Shown: in pieces, positions 58,001 through 64,000 of the stretch
Position numbering within the stretch: position 1 is the first letter of the stretch
Layout: each line of letters opens with the position of its first letter
Assembly: GCF_010894455.1 (NCBI RefSeq)
Contig: NZ_JAAIXY010000005.1
Location: 434,001-498,000, forward strand
Direction of reading: 5' to 3'
Origin: Myxococcus eversor
GTDB taxonomy: Bacteria > Myxococcota > Myxococcia > Myxococcales > Myxococcaceae
Length of the DNA: 64,000 nucleotides
Made by a program: the position numbers and the translations under genes
The notes under the pieces: generated by a model
Databases searched by the model: none
What the model was told of the DNA's origin: nothing
The model's input: only the letters and a program-made list of their open reading frames with translations

Positions 58001-58078
58001 GGCTCGGGCGCGGCGCTGTTCGGACTGCTTGCGATGGCACAGTGGCTGCGCCGCCGTCGAGATGGCACGCGGCGCTGA
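55007..58078 (+). CDS. Giant secreted MYXO-CTERM surface protein (1023 aa)
   Basis: Signal peptide (ILICLCLGLSAVASA), a propeller-like first third with Cys pairs, then cadherin/Ig-like domains with Asp-rich turns (DEGTTRILDVMASDEDGDAV; TTVTVRIENTEGPGAP) and more beta domains. The C-terminus is a textbook MYXO-CTERM signal: PSSCGCSQGGSG, TM helix (AALFGLLAMAQW), then LRRRRDGTRR. Established knowledge: MYXO-CTERM proteins are sorted to the cell surface in myxobacteria by a myxosortase and a Cys modification. Last gene of the riboswitch-led operon. Function unknown; adhesin or cell-recognition protein is an inference. GTG 55007 behind AGGAG. Confidence 0.82.
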   Translation: MRAGILICLCLGLSAVASAEWKEGLTVPGEPRDVRAWEPFTVAIAHSTGAELHVNEEQVANRNLSPAVGTLLLTSGCFAGVRSDGEIFAYNNCLPNGSIIPNLPTATTMEVRRVMQTASGTGYAAIAVDTNDLLLLHATPSETATFPWPTRVLETTQFRATSVMGVTESAGGVTHALVPVTGTPNLIYLRGDKVEASFSMNPALTPLPLQTVDLIPTSGLFPILLAGNADGLFRAPISASPAPGDFSRVTLVDSGPVSIVSVDVNTELSTGRGTGFGLAVGTRNGGEHVVLGAVPTGSASDSGTTWRVHPAFANASLPVSDPFDQVSCVDSSFCVITLRNQGQNVIYYVNAVAPLFGAIPDPVLIDEGTTRILDVMASDEDGDAVRVSADVGATPLTVNATPGVDALSLSLTAPEVCEPTTTQFTVFASDGLGAHDRQTTVTVRIENTEGPGAPGVLPLQGNTTTAGGSSLVFTASPSAGICESVDYVWNAPPGQPMLQTEEDGRVATFVPPEFLCSATGARYTYEVRARDKGRTPSEPTSISVDVRPWGKPAAPFAPNTVRQVRSGSTVELRPEALHACEATAGLPQLETVWRLQDGSSVPPGLTVKDGAGNPVDLTSPVTAPALQVSAEGCELAALTLVARNRMTVPGVGVVEGPEAPVRVDAQPEAEDVSAASLDLSLRVTLGGQDVEATLGTSLRCPGTYALKARMFLESVDGVQLASQVVPVPGAWRFQLPSVCSATTYTVRGELFSDVSTPVEAGRARQSLTAEARAVALGGVEGDALVARCGEGAKTTLTQRIPPDACADVEVSWSRDSGPALAQDELSGTSVTVATLETGLQELVGTSITLRVTADAGGGNAATRVHTVPIVADPFVDVAHSTESTSGQETGLVGVVVQLSNTTDCGVTGLRHVERIEGMELVPGSVKVAGATLAEQSVEGGFQVEGVALAAHETRTLTYVVRPRLLSSPRFAGEVFLNGVPVSGASLSEQPSSCGCSQGGSGAALFGLLAMAQWLRRRRDGTRR

Positions 58079-58152
58079 CTCAGCGGCCGATCGCGGTGGC
58101 GCAGTGGCTGTGCCGGCGTCGAGACGGCACGCTGCGCTGACTTAGAGGCCGA
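58031..58152. repeat. Tandem duplication of the MYXO-CTERM gene end
   Basis: Two 60-base copies with a 62-base period (58031-58090 and 58093-58152), about 52 of 60 bases identical, each carrying CAGTGGCTG...CGTCGAGA...GGCACGC. Copy 1 encodes the Arg-rich tail and stop; copy 2 lies after the stop and reaches into the last codons of the convergent gene at 58142. Confidence 0.85.
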
Positions 58153-59518
58153 AGGAGATCCGGTGGCGGCGGCTCGGCGTCTCCGGCCGCTCCTCCAGCA
58201 CGCCGAGCAGCTCCAGGCCCCGCAGCGTCGCCAGCGCCTGTCGCTCCGACAGGTCCGTCAGCGCGAGCAGGTCCTCCACCGTCTTGCTGCCGTCCGCGTA
58301 GGCCAGCAGCAACGCCTGCGGCCCCTGCAGCTTCAGCTCGTGCAGGCCGTACGGCGGATCGGCGGTGGGGAAGAGGCGGCGCCCTTGCCCCATGCGCTGC
58401 CGCAGGGCCACCAGCGTCTCCGTCTTCTCCACGCCCTCCAACACCAGGTCGCCCGGGAACACGGACAGCTTCACCAGGTCCGCGCGCTGCGGCCTCATGG
58501 CGCTGAAGCCGTAGGCACCCTCCGTCCAGGTGAAGGTGGACCAGAGCAGCTCGCGGACCTGCTCCTCCAGGAGCTGTCGCCGCCAAGGCGCATCCAGCAG
58601 GCCCTGGCGAATCATCGCCTCACCGGTGCGCAGGCCCTCCTGCCGGGCGAAGGCGGCCACCTCCGCGAGCTTCTGCTCCGTGAGCACGCCCTTGCGGACA
58701 CAGAAGCGACCGAAGCGCTCGTGGGCCAGATTGGAGGCCGCGTACACGATGCGGCCGGACTCGAAGTAGACGACCTTGAGGATGGAGCCCTGCTGGAGCT
58801 TCAGCTCTCCATGGTGCCGCGCCTCGTAGTAGGCGTTGAGCAGCCGCGCCACCGAGGTGTCCTTCAGGTCTCCCGCGAGGGACCACTCGGGCAGCGCGCG
58901 CCGCGTCTTGGCCGTCGTGGGCTGCGCGCCCGTCCACACCTTCTCCCGGTGCGCGAAGGGCAGCGGCAGCGCGGGCTCCTCGCTCTCCAGTCCGGGCAGC
59001 GGGGCGGAGTCGGGGATGGTCTGCATGGGAGCGCTGGCCTCGCCGCCGTCCTCGGCTTCGGGAACCAGCTCCTCCAGGACGATGAGGTCCGCGTCGTCGA
59101 GCAGCTCGTCCTGGGCCGCGCCATCCTCCACGGGCGGTGGCGCGCGGGGCGCGGGCTCCACGCCGCTCGCCTGCTCCAGGGCTTCCATCACCTGGATGAG
59201 CTCGAAGGGCTTCTCGAAGAAGGCCCTGGCGCCATGGACCTGCACGGCCTCCTGCGCGAAGCGGTCACCCTTGTACACACCGCTCACGGCGATGGCGGGG
59301 ATGCCGTGGGCCCGCAGGGCGGCGAGCACCTCGCTGCCACGGATGTCCGGCAGGAGCAGGTCCACCAGCGCCGCGTCCCACTTGGAGCCGGGGCTGAGCG
59401 CCTCCAACGCGGCCTCGCCGGTGTGCACGGCGCGCGCGTCGTGGCCCCGGCTCTGGGCCGTGGAGACGATGAGGGAGGCCAGCTCGTGGTTGTCCTCGAC
59501 GATGAGCAGTCGCGCCAT
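58142..59518 (-). CDS. Receiver plus DUF4388 (PATAN-like) protein
   Basis: Residues 1-115 are a receiver (Asp53 in ALVDLLLPD; Lys in FEKPFEL). A Pro/Asp/Glu linker follows, then a DUF4388-like module (about 205-330: GDLKDTSVARLLNAYYEARHHGELKLQQGSILKVVYFESGRIVYA, where the start reads G-D-L). The C-terminal part repeats a helical winged-helix-like pattern. Such proteins couple phosphorylation to protein contacts in gliding and polarity systems of delta-proteobacteria; the partner is unknown. ATG 59518 chosen (MARLLIVEDN). Divergent from the VOC gene with a 28-base gap. Its last codons overlap the tandem repeat. Confidence 0.82.
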   Translation of the reverse strand: MARLLIVEDNHELASLIVSTAQSRGHDARAVHTGEAALEALSPGSKWDAALVDLLLPDIRGSEVLAALRAHGIPAIAVSGVYKGDRFAQEAVQVHGARAFFEKPFELIQVMEALEQASGVEPAPRAPPPVEDGAAQDELLDDADLIVLEELVPEAEDGGEASAPMQTIPDSAPLPGLESEEPALPLPFAHREKVWTGAQPTTAKTRRALPEWSLAGDLKDTSVARLLNAYYEARHHGELKLQQGSILKVVYFESGRIVYAASNLAHERFGRFCVRKGVLTEQKLAEVAAFARQEGLRTGEAMIRQGLLDAPWRRQLLEEQVRELLWSTFTWTEGAYGFSAMRPQRADLVKLSVFPGDLVLEGVEKTETLVALRQRMGQGRRLFPTADPPYGLHELKLQGPQALLLAYADGSKTVEDLLALTDLSERQALATLRGLELLGVLEERPETPSRRHRISFGL

Positions 59519-59546
59519 GGGCGGCGGGACCATACCATCCGCCCTC

Positions 59547-59933
59547 ATGAACGTTCAGGGCTTCCACCATGTCGCAATCCAGGCGGAGGACATCGAGCGG
59601 GTGACGGCCTTCTACAGGGACTTGCTGGGCTTCCCCGAGCTCACCCGCCACCTGCGCCCGGACGGCTCCTTGCGGAGCATCTGGGTGGGCGTGCCCGGGG
59701 GCGGCTTCCTGGCCATCGAGGCGGCGGGCATGGCGCCAGAGCCGCTCCCGTTCCGCCACGAGCGCCCGGGCCTGCTGATGCTCGCGTTCCGAATCGCCAG
59801 GACGGAGCGGGACGCGGTGGTGTCCGAGCTTACTCAGGCGGGCGTCCCGCTGGAGCACGAGACGCGGTGGACGGTGTACGTGCGGGACCCGGAGGGCAAC
59901 CGGGTGGCGCTCAGCCACCACCCGGAGGACTAG
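59547..59933 (+). CDS. VOC-family (glyoxalase/bleomycin resistance-like) protein
   Basis: A 128-residue VOC fold with two beta-alpha-beta-beta-beta units: GFHHVAIQAEDIERVTAFYRDLLGF at the start and VYVRDPEGNRVALSHHPE at the end. His7/His8 and the Glu in DPEGN can supply the metal site. The reaction cannot be named from sequence. It shares direction with the MshEN gene 31 bases downstream. Confidence 0.88.
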   Translation: MNVQGFHHVAIQAEDIERVTAFYRDLLGFPELTRHLRPDGSLRSIWVGVPGGGFLAIEAAGMAPEPLPFRHERPGLLMLAFRIARTERDAVVSELTQAGVPLEHETRWTVYVRDPEGNRVALSHHPED

Positions 59934-59964
59934 GAGCCCTGGGTGTGCGTGCTTGCGGAGTGGG

Positions 59965-61332
59965 ATGGGGCGCGGCTACAAGCCGGACATGCGCCTGGGC
60001 GAACAGCTCCTGAATGATGGCCTCGTCACCGCGGAGGGACTCGAGGAAGCACTCGAGGCCCAGGTGGTGCATGGCGGCCGGCTCGGGACGAACCTGGTGG
60101 AGCTGGGGCTGCTGTCCGAGGTGGACCTGGCCAAGACGCTGGGGACGCTGCACAACAGCGCGTTCGCCTCCGGGGAGATGGTGCCGGACCCCAAGGCGCT
60201 GGAGCTGGTGCCGCCCAACCAGGCGGATGACAAGGAGCTGCTCCCCATGCGGGTGGATGCGACGCGCCTGAGCGTCGCCGTCGTCAACCCGCACGACTTC
60301 ACGACGTTGGACGCGATTGCCTTCAAGACGGGCAAGCGCGTGGTGCCGGTGGTCATCCCCGAGTTCCGGATGAACCAGCTGCTGCGCCGCTACACCAAGG
60401 CCTTCCGTCCGCTGCGCGCCATCGACATGAACGCGGTGCGGCCTCGCCCCAAGCCGGGCTCGCAGGCGGCGGCGGAGATCGCGAAGGCCGAGGAGAAGCC
60501 GCCCGACCTGATGAGCGAGGAGGAGTTCCAGTCCGTCTACGCGCAGGCGCTGCGCGGTGGCGCGGACTACGAAGGGGACATGGGCGAGGAGGAGGTCATC
60601 ACCGGCGTCGAGGTGGTGGAAGCCCTCCCCGAGCTCCCGCCGATTCCCATGCCGACGGCGCCGGTGGCGCGTCCGGTGGTGGCTCCGCCTCCCGCGATGC
60701 AGCCTCCCGCGCCGCGCCCGGTGGCTCCGCCGACGCCTCCCGTGCAGGCGGGCATTCCCGTGGCCCCCCTGCCTCCGGTGGCGCCCGTCGCCCCGCCGCC
60801 CATGGCCGCCGCGCCCGTGCAGCGCGCGCCCGAGCCTGCTCCCACGCCGCTGACGTTCGCGGAGGCGCAGGCGGAGCTGGCGCGCAGCACGGACCGCGAG
60901 GACGTGGCGCGCACGGTGCTGCGCTTCGCATTGGGCAAGTGGCGGCGCAACCTGCTGCTGTCCGTGCAGGGCAGCCTCGTCACGGGCTGGCACGGCATGG
61001 GCCCGGGGGTGCGCGAGGCGGCGGTGCGTCGCATCGGCGTGGCGCTCCGGGAGCAGAGCACGTTCCGGTTGGTGCGAGACACGCGCTCGCACTACGTCGG
61101 GCCGGTGCGCCGGGACGCGGCGATGGGCGTGTTCTACAAGCTGCTGGGGGGCGGCTTCCCGACGACGGCGGTCATCCTGCCGCTGCTCGTCCGAGGCAAG
61201 GTGGTCCACTTGCTGTACGTGGACAACGGGCCGGATCAGCTCACGCCGCCTGACGTGGGCGAGCTGATGATCCTCTCGCAAAGCGTGGGTCGCTCGTACG
61301 AGGCGATGATGCGGCGCCGCAAGAGCGCGTAG
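59965..61332 (+). CDS. MshEN (GspE N-terminal) domain protein, candidate c-di-GMP receptor (455 aa)
   Basis: Residues about 10-60 contain the MshEN pattern: RLGEQLLNDGLVTAEGLEEALEAQ and RLGTNLVELGLLSEVDLAKTL, two units with RLG, spaced Leu and a Gln at the end of the first. Established knowledge: MshEN domains of type II secretion or pilus ATPases bind c-di-GMP through such motifs. A Pro/Ala-rich linker (about 235-295) joins it to a C-terminal domain (about 295-455: AQAELARSTDREDVARTVLRFALGKWRRNLLLSVQGS) resembling a GAF-like sensor. There is no ATPase domain. ATG 59965 has GGAG upstream; ATG 59989 is possible. Confidence 0.75.
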   Translation: MGRGYKPDMRLGEQLLNDGLVTAEGLEEALEAQVVHGGRLGTNLVELGLLSEVDLAKTLGTLHNSAFASGEMVPDPKALELVPPNQADDKELLPMRVDATRLSVAVVNPHDFTTLDAIAFKTGKRVVPVVIPEFRMNQLLRRYTKAFRPLRAIDMNAVRPRPKPGSQAAAEIAKAEEKPPDLMSEEEFQSVYAQALRGGADYEGDMGEEEVITGVEVVEALPELPPIPMPTAPVARPVVAPPPAMQPPAPRPVAPPTPPVQAGIPVAPLPPVAPVAPPPMAAAPVQRAPEPAPTPLTFAEAQAELARSTDREDVARTVLRFALGKWRRNLLLSVQGSLVTGWHGMGPGVREAAVRRIGVALREQSTFRLVRDTRSHYVGPVRRDAAMGVFYKLLGGGFPTTAVILPLLVRGKVVHLLYVDNGPDQLTPPDVGELMILSQSVGRSYEAMMRRRKSA

Positions 61333-61450
61333 TCGTCATCCGGGATTCTGGGAGACGGTTCGTCTGTTCGGTGTCGCCGCGATGTCGTGGCGTCACGGGG
61401 TCCGGGTGTGTTCCGGCCCTGTGACGGGTGCGGATTCACGGGAGCAACGC

Positions 61451-63001
61451 GTGGAAGACGATGGCAACCAGGGGGCCGCACGGCAGGACGCTCGGCTGGC
61501 AGAGCTCCTCGCCGCGATGGAGGCCTCCAACCGGGGCGACTTCTCGCGGCGAGTGCCCGTCCGAGGCACGAACACGCTCGAGGACCGACTGGCGGAGACC
61601 TTCAACGCGGGGGTGGAGCGCCTGTCGTCCCTTGCTCGGGACGTGACTCGGGTGGGCCGTGAGGTGGGAGTGGAGGGCCGGCTGGGTGCACGTGTCGACG
61701 TGTCGGGGACCGAGGGCGCGTGGCGGGAGCTGGGCGACGGGGTGAACGTGCTCGCCGGGCTCGCGAAGATGTTGTCGGAGGACTCGGACCATCGCCTGGG
61801 GCCGAAGGAGGCGGAGTATGCGCGGACCATCCATGCCTCGGGCGTGGACCTGCTCAGCCTCATCAATGACCTGTTGGACTTGTCCAAGGTGGAGGCGGGG
61901 AAGCTTCAGGTCGAACCGGAGGACGTGCCGCTCGCGGAGGTGAAGGCGCTCATCGAGCGCGACTTCCAGCACGTCGCCGAGCAGAAGGGGCTGGGCTTTG
62001 GTGTCGTGCTCTCCAGCTCGCTGCCCCGGACGATGCGCACCGACTCGCTGCGCTTGCGGCAGGTGCTCATGAACCTGCTTTCGAATGCCTTCAAGTTCAC
62101 CGACTCGGGGCGGGTGGAGCTGCGCGTCGCGCTGATGGGGCGGGGGCTGCTCCATTTCGAGAGCCCCGTGCTGAATCGCGCCGAAGGGGTGCTGGCGTTC
62201 AGCGTGGTGGATACGGGCATTGGCATCGCGCAGGACAAGCTCCAGCGCATCTTCGAGGCGTTCCATCAGGCGGAGCCGGGCACGAGTCGCAAGTACGGAG
62301 GCACGGGTCTGGGGTTGTCCATCAGCCGCGAACTGGCGCACCTGCTGGGAGGAGAGCTGCACGTCGCCAGCGAGCTGGGGCGGGGCAGCACCTTCACGCT
62401 CTACGTGCCCGACGTCTACGTGGGTGAGGAGTCCCAGGCGGAAGGCGAAGCGGGCGGACAGCGGAACTTCGCGCGGGCCGGGGAGTCGATGGTGGAGGTC
62501 TCCGCGGTCGAACTCCCCACGTTCGCGCGCGGTGATGAGTCGACGCGGAGCGGTCCGCGTGCGCCGGGCGAGGTGATTCCTTACGAGCCCTTCGCGGGGT
62601 CTTCGTTCCTGGAAGGGGAGCGGGAACGGACCACCCGGCGTCGCGTGCTCGTGGCGGACGACAACATCCGTGAGGCGTTCTCGCTCATCAGCGTGTTGGA
62701 GTCGCGGGGCCTGGAGGTCCTCCATGCGGAGAGCCTGGGCGAGACGCTGCGTGTCCTGGGGGACTCGCCGGAGGTCGATGGCCTGCTGCTGCTGCTCCCG
62801 ATGATGGAGGAGGGCCATGTCGTCCTGAAGAAGCTCCGTGAGGATGCGCGCTTCGTGGACATGCCCATCGTCGTCGTCACGGCCCAGCCGAGCGACGACG
62901 AGCGGGCGAGATGCCTGGACGCGGGTGCCAGCGACTGTGTGGCGCGGCCCCTGGACACCGACCGGGTCCTGGAGCTTCTGCGCCTGGAGCGTCGCGAGTA
63001 G
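61451..63001 (+). CDS. HAMP-HATPase-receiver hybrid kinase lacking H-box and receiver Asp (516 aa)
   Basis: HAMP-like repeats at the start (EASNRGDFSRRVPVRGTNTL ... REVGVEGRLGARVDVSG), then a HisKA second helix (GLAKMLSEDSDHRLGPKEAEY, LLSLINDLLDLSKVEAGK). The usual H-box (SHELRTPLN) that should sit just before is absent; HAMP runs straight into GLAKMLSED. The HATPase is intact (NLLSNAFKF, DTGIGIAQD, GTGLGLSI). The C-terminal receiver also lost its phosphoacceptor: LLLLLPMME stands where LLDxxMP is expected, and the Lys is Arg (VARPLD). So it should bind ATP but not autophosphorylate. GTG 61451 is a possible start; the frame opens earlier. Confidence 0.8.
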   Translation: MEDDGNQGAARQDARLAELLAAMEASNRGDFSRRVPVRGTNTLEDRLAETFNAGVERLSSLARDVTRVGREVGVEGRLGARVDVSGTEGAWRELGDGVNVLAGLAKMLSEDSDHRLGPKEAEYARTIHASGVDLLSLINDLLDLSKVEAGKLQVEPEDVPLAEVKALIERDFQHVAEQKGLGFGVVLSSSLPRTMRTDSLRLRQVLMNLLSNAFKFTDSGRVELRVALMGRGLLHFESPVLNRAEGVLAFSVVDTGIGIAQDKLQRIFEAFHQAEPGTSRKYGGTGLGLSISRELAHLLGGELHVASELGRGSTFTLYVPDVYVGEESQAEGEAGGQRNFARAGESMVEVSAVELPTFARGDESTRSGPRAPGEVIPYEPFAGSSFLEGERERTTRRRVLVADDNIREAFSLISVLESRGLEVLHAESLGETLRVLGDSPEVDGLLLLLPMMEEGHVVLKKLREDARFVDMPIVVVTAQPSDDERARCLDAGASDCVARPLDTDRVLELLRLERRE

Positions 63002-63093
63002 TCACGGCGCACCAGGGAGCACGTGTCAGGTCGGGCGAGTCTCGCTGGCAGGGCTCGGGGTGAGGAGCCGCTGCCAGCGGGGACCGAGGGGGC

Positions 63094-64000
63094 CTACTCC
63101 TCGGAGGGCGTCTCGAAGTCCACGTCGAACGAGACGCGCTGGCCGGGCTCCAGCTTGAACGTCTTCGCCCACCGCGCGCCGTTGGCGATGACGAGGAGCT
63201 GATGCGTGCCCTCGTAGGCGTCCTGCTCCTCCACGGGCGCGGCGCCGATGAGCCGGCCGTTGAGGGTGACGATGGCGTCCTTCGGCGCGCGGACGTTGAT
63301 GAAGCCCTTGTTCAGGAAGAGCTGCTGCGCGTTGCGCCCGCCCGCGGTGATGGTGAACGTGCGAGCCACCTGGATGCCGAGCACGGCGTTGGTGAGCGTG
63401 AACACATGTCGGCCCGCGGGCAGCGCCACGCTGAGCGGCGTGCGACCCAGGAACCCACCCGGATAGGACACGTCCACGCGAGGATCCACGGTGAGGTCCA
63501 GGTAGCCGGTCGCAATCACCTCGGCGCCCGCGTCCACGCCACCGTCGGCGTTCGCTCCTGCGTCCTCCAGGCCGCCCATCGCGATGGACGGGGGCCCAGC
63601 GTCCTCCAGCTCCGCTTCAATCTGGGCCGGCAGGCGCTGGACGATGACGGCCGCGCCACCCAGCGCGAGCACCGTGCCCACGCCGACGACGGCGACCCAC
63701 GCCCGAGAGGACTTCCGAGGCGCACCGGCCGCTGGCGGCACGGGGCTCGAAGCTGGCACCGCGCCCGCTGGAGTTGCCGGAGCTCCGGACGCACCGGCTC
63801 CGTTCGTGACGGGCGTGGGCGATGGCGTGGTGCTCGTGAGTGGCGTGGCACTCGGAGTCGAGGACGCGGTCGCGGCTCCGGCCGGAGTCGGCCCTGAACT
63901 CGCGGCGGTCGCCACAGCGGCGGCGGGAGCCACGGTGCTCGTGGCCGTGTCAGCGGTCCCCGTCGACGCCGTGGCGCTCTCGGAAGAAGCGACAGTGGCA
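63094..64000 (-). CDS. C-terminal part of a PEGA-domain protein, probably a Ser/Thr kinase, cut by the window edge
   Basis: The frame stays open to the last base, so the gene begins outside the window. The visible part has a Thr/Pro/Ala-rich linker, one TM helix (WVAVVGVGTVLALGGAAVIV), a short Asp/Gly-rich segment, then PEGA-like beta units (GYLDLTVDPRVDVSYPGGFLGRTPLSVALPAGRHVFTL; GFINVRAPKDAIVTLNGRLIG). This order, linker-TM-PEGA, is usual at the C-terminus of myxobacterial Ser/Thr kinases, but the kinase domain is not visible here. Confidence 0.65.
   Translation of the reverse strand, partial: ATVASSESATASTGTADTATSTVAPAAAVATAASSGPTPAGAATASSTPSATPLTSTTPSPTPVTNGAGASGAPATPAGAVPASSPVPPAAGAPRKSSRAWVAVVGVGTVLALGGAAVIVQRLPAQIEAELEDAGPPSIAMGGLEDAGANADGGVDAGAEVIATGYLDLTVDPRVDVSYPGGFLGRTPLSVALPAGRHVFTLTNAVLGIQVARTFTITAGGRNAQQLFLNKGFINVRAPKDAIVTLNGRLIGAAPVEEQDAYEGTHQLLVIANGARWAKTFKLEPGQRVSFDVDFETPSEE

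Overview
This window is a high-GC chromosomal segment of a predatory myxobacterium of the Myxococcus/Corallococcus/Pyxidicoccus type. The evidence is a RomR polarity regulator (D53 receiver, Pro-rich linker, conserved C-terminal helix), a lone groEL, an encapsulin cargo protein ending in LTVGSMRR, MYXO-CTERM proteins, many hybrid kinases and many lipoproteins. From memory, the order groEL - encapsulin cargo - GGDEF protein - CheW - romR resembles the groEL2/encC/romR region of M. xanthus; this was not checked by a search.

Layout. 1-4300: accessory region with a frameshifted phospholipase D-like gene, a glycine-zipper secreted protein, a 68-residue cysteine-rich peptide with a CS-alpha-beta (defensin-type) cysteine pattern, a decayed repeat, and an aerolysin/ETX-like pore-forming toxin. 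4315-10001: RND efflux operon in the order OMF-pump-adaptor. 10300-12540: AT-rich island with an XRE-ImmA metallopeptidase and a PIN-like protein, directly at the 3' end of a selenocysteine tRNA gene. 12580-15786: TetR/SDR pair, TPR-zincin, single-domain receiver. 15853-24554: CIRCE-groEL, kinase, encapsulin cargo, diguanylate cyclase, double CheW, romR. 24624-34984: valS with a histone-H1-like tail, nadC, WYL regulator and hydrolase, phosphatase, YbgC/GlpX/START operon, a small protein. 35111-41093: ADP-ribosylglycohydrolase, surE-nlpD pair, envelope proteins, lexA. 41292-47467: two sensor kinases and a FecR protein. 47497-58078: promoter, GEMM-type cyclic-dinucleotide riboswitch, then four very large envelope/surface proteins, two ending in MYXO-CTERM-like signals. 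58142-64000: receiver-DUF4388 protein, VOC protein, MshEN-domain protein, a hybrid kinase lacking both phosphoacceptors, and a PEGA-type protein cut by the window edge.

How the parts fit. Cyclic-di-GMP recurs: an intact REC-GGDEF enzyme with an inhibitory site (20893), a GGDEF-like terminal domain (41292), the riboswitch (about 47550) and a candidate MshEN c-di-GMP receptor (59965). The most interesting items are the riboswitch-led surface-protein operon, the defensin-like peptide beside a pore-forming toxin, the ValS-histone-tail fusion, the selC-adjacent XRE-ImmA/PIN module and the H-box-less hybrid kinase. No CRISPR array, rRNA, insertion sequence or integrase was seen.
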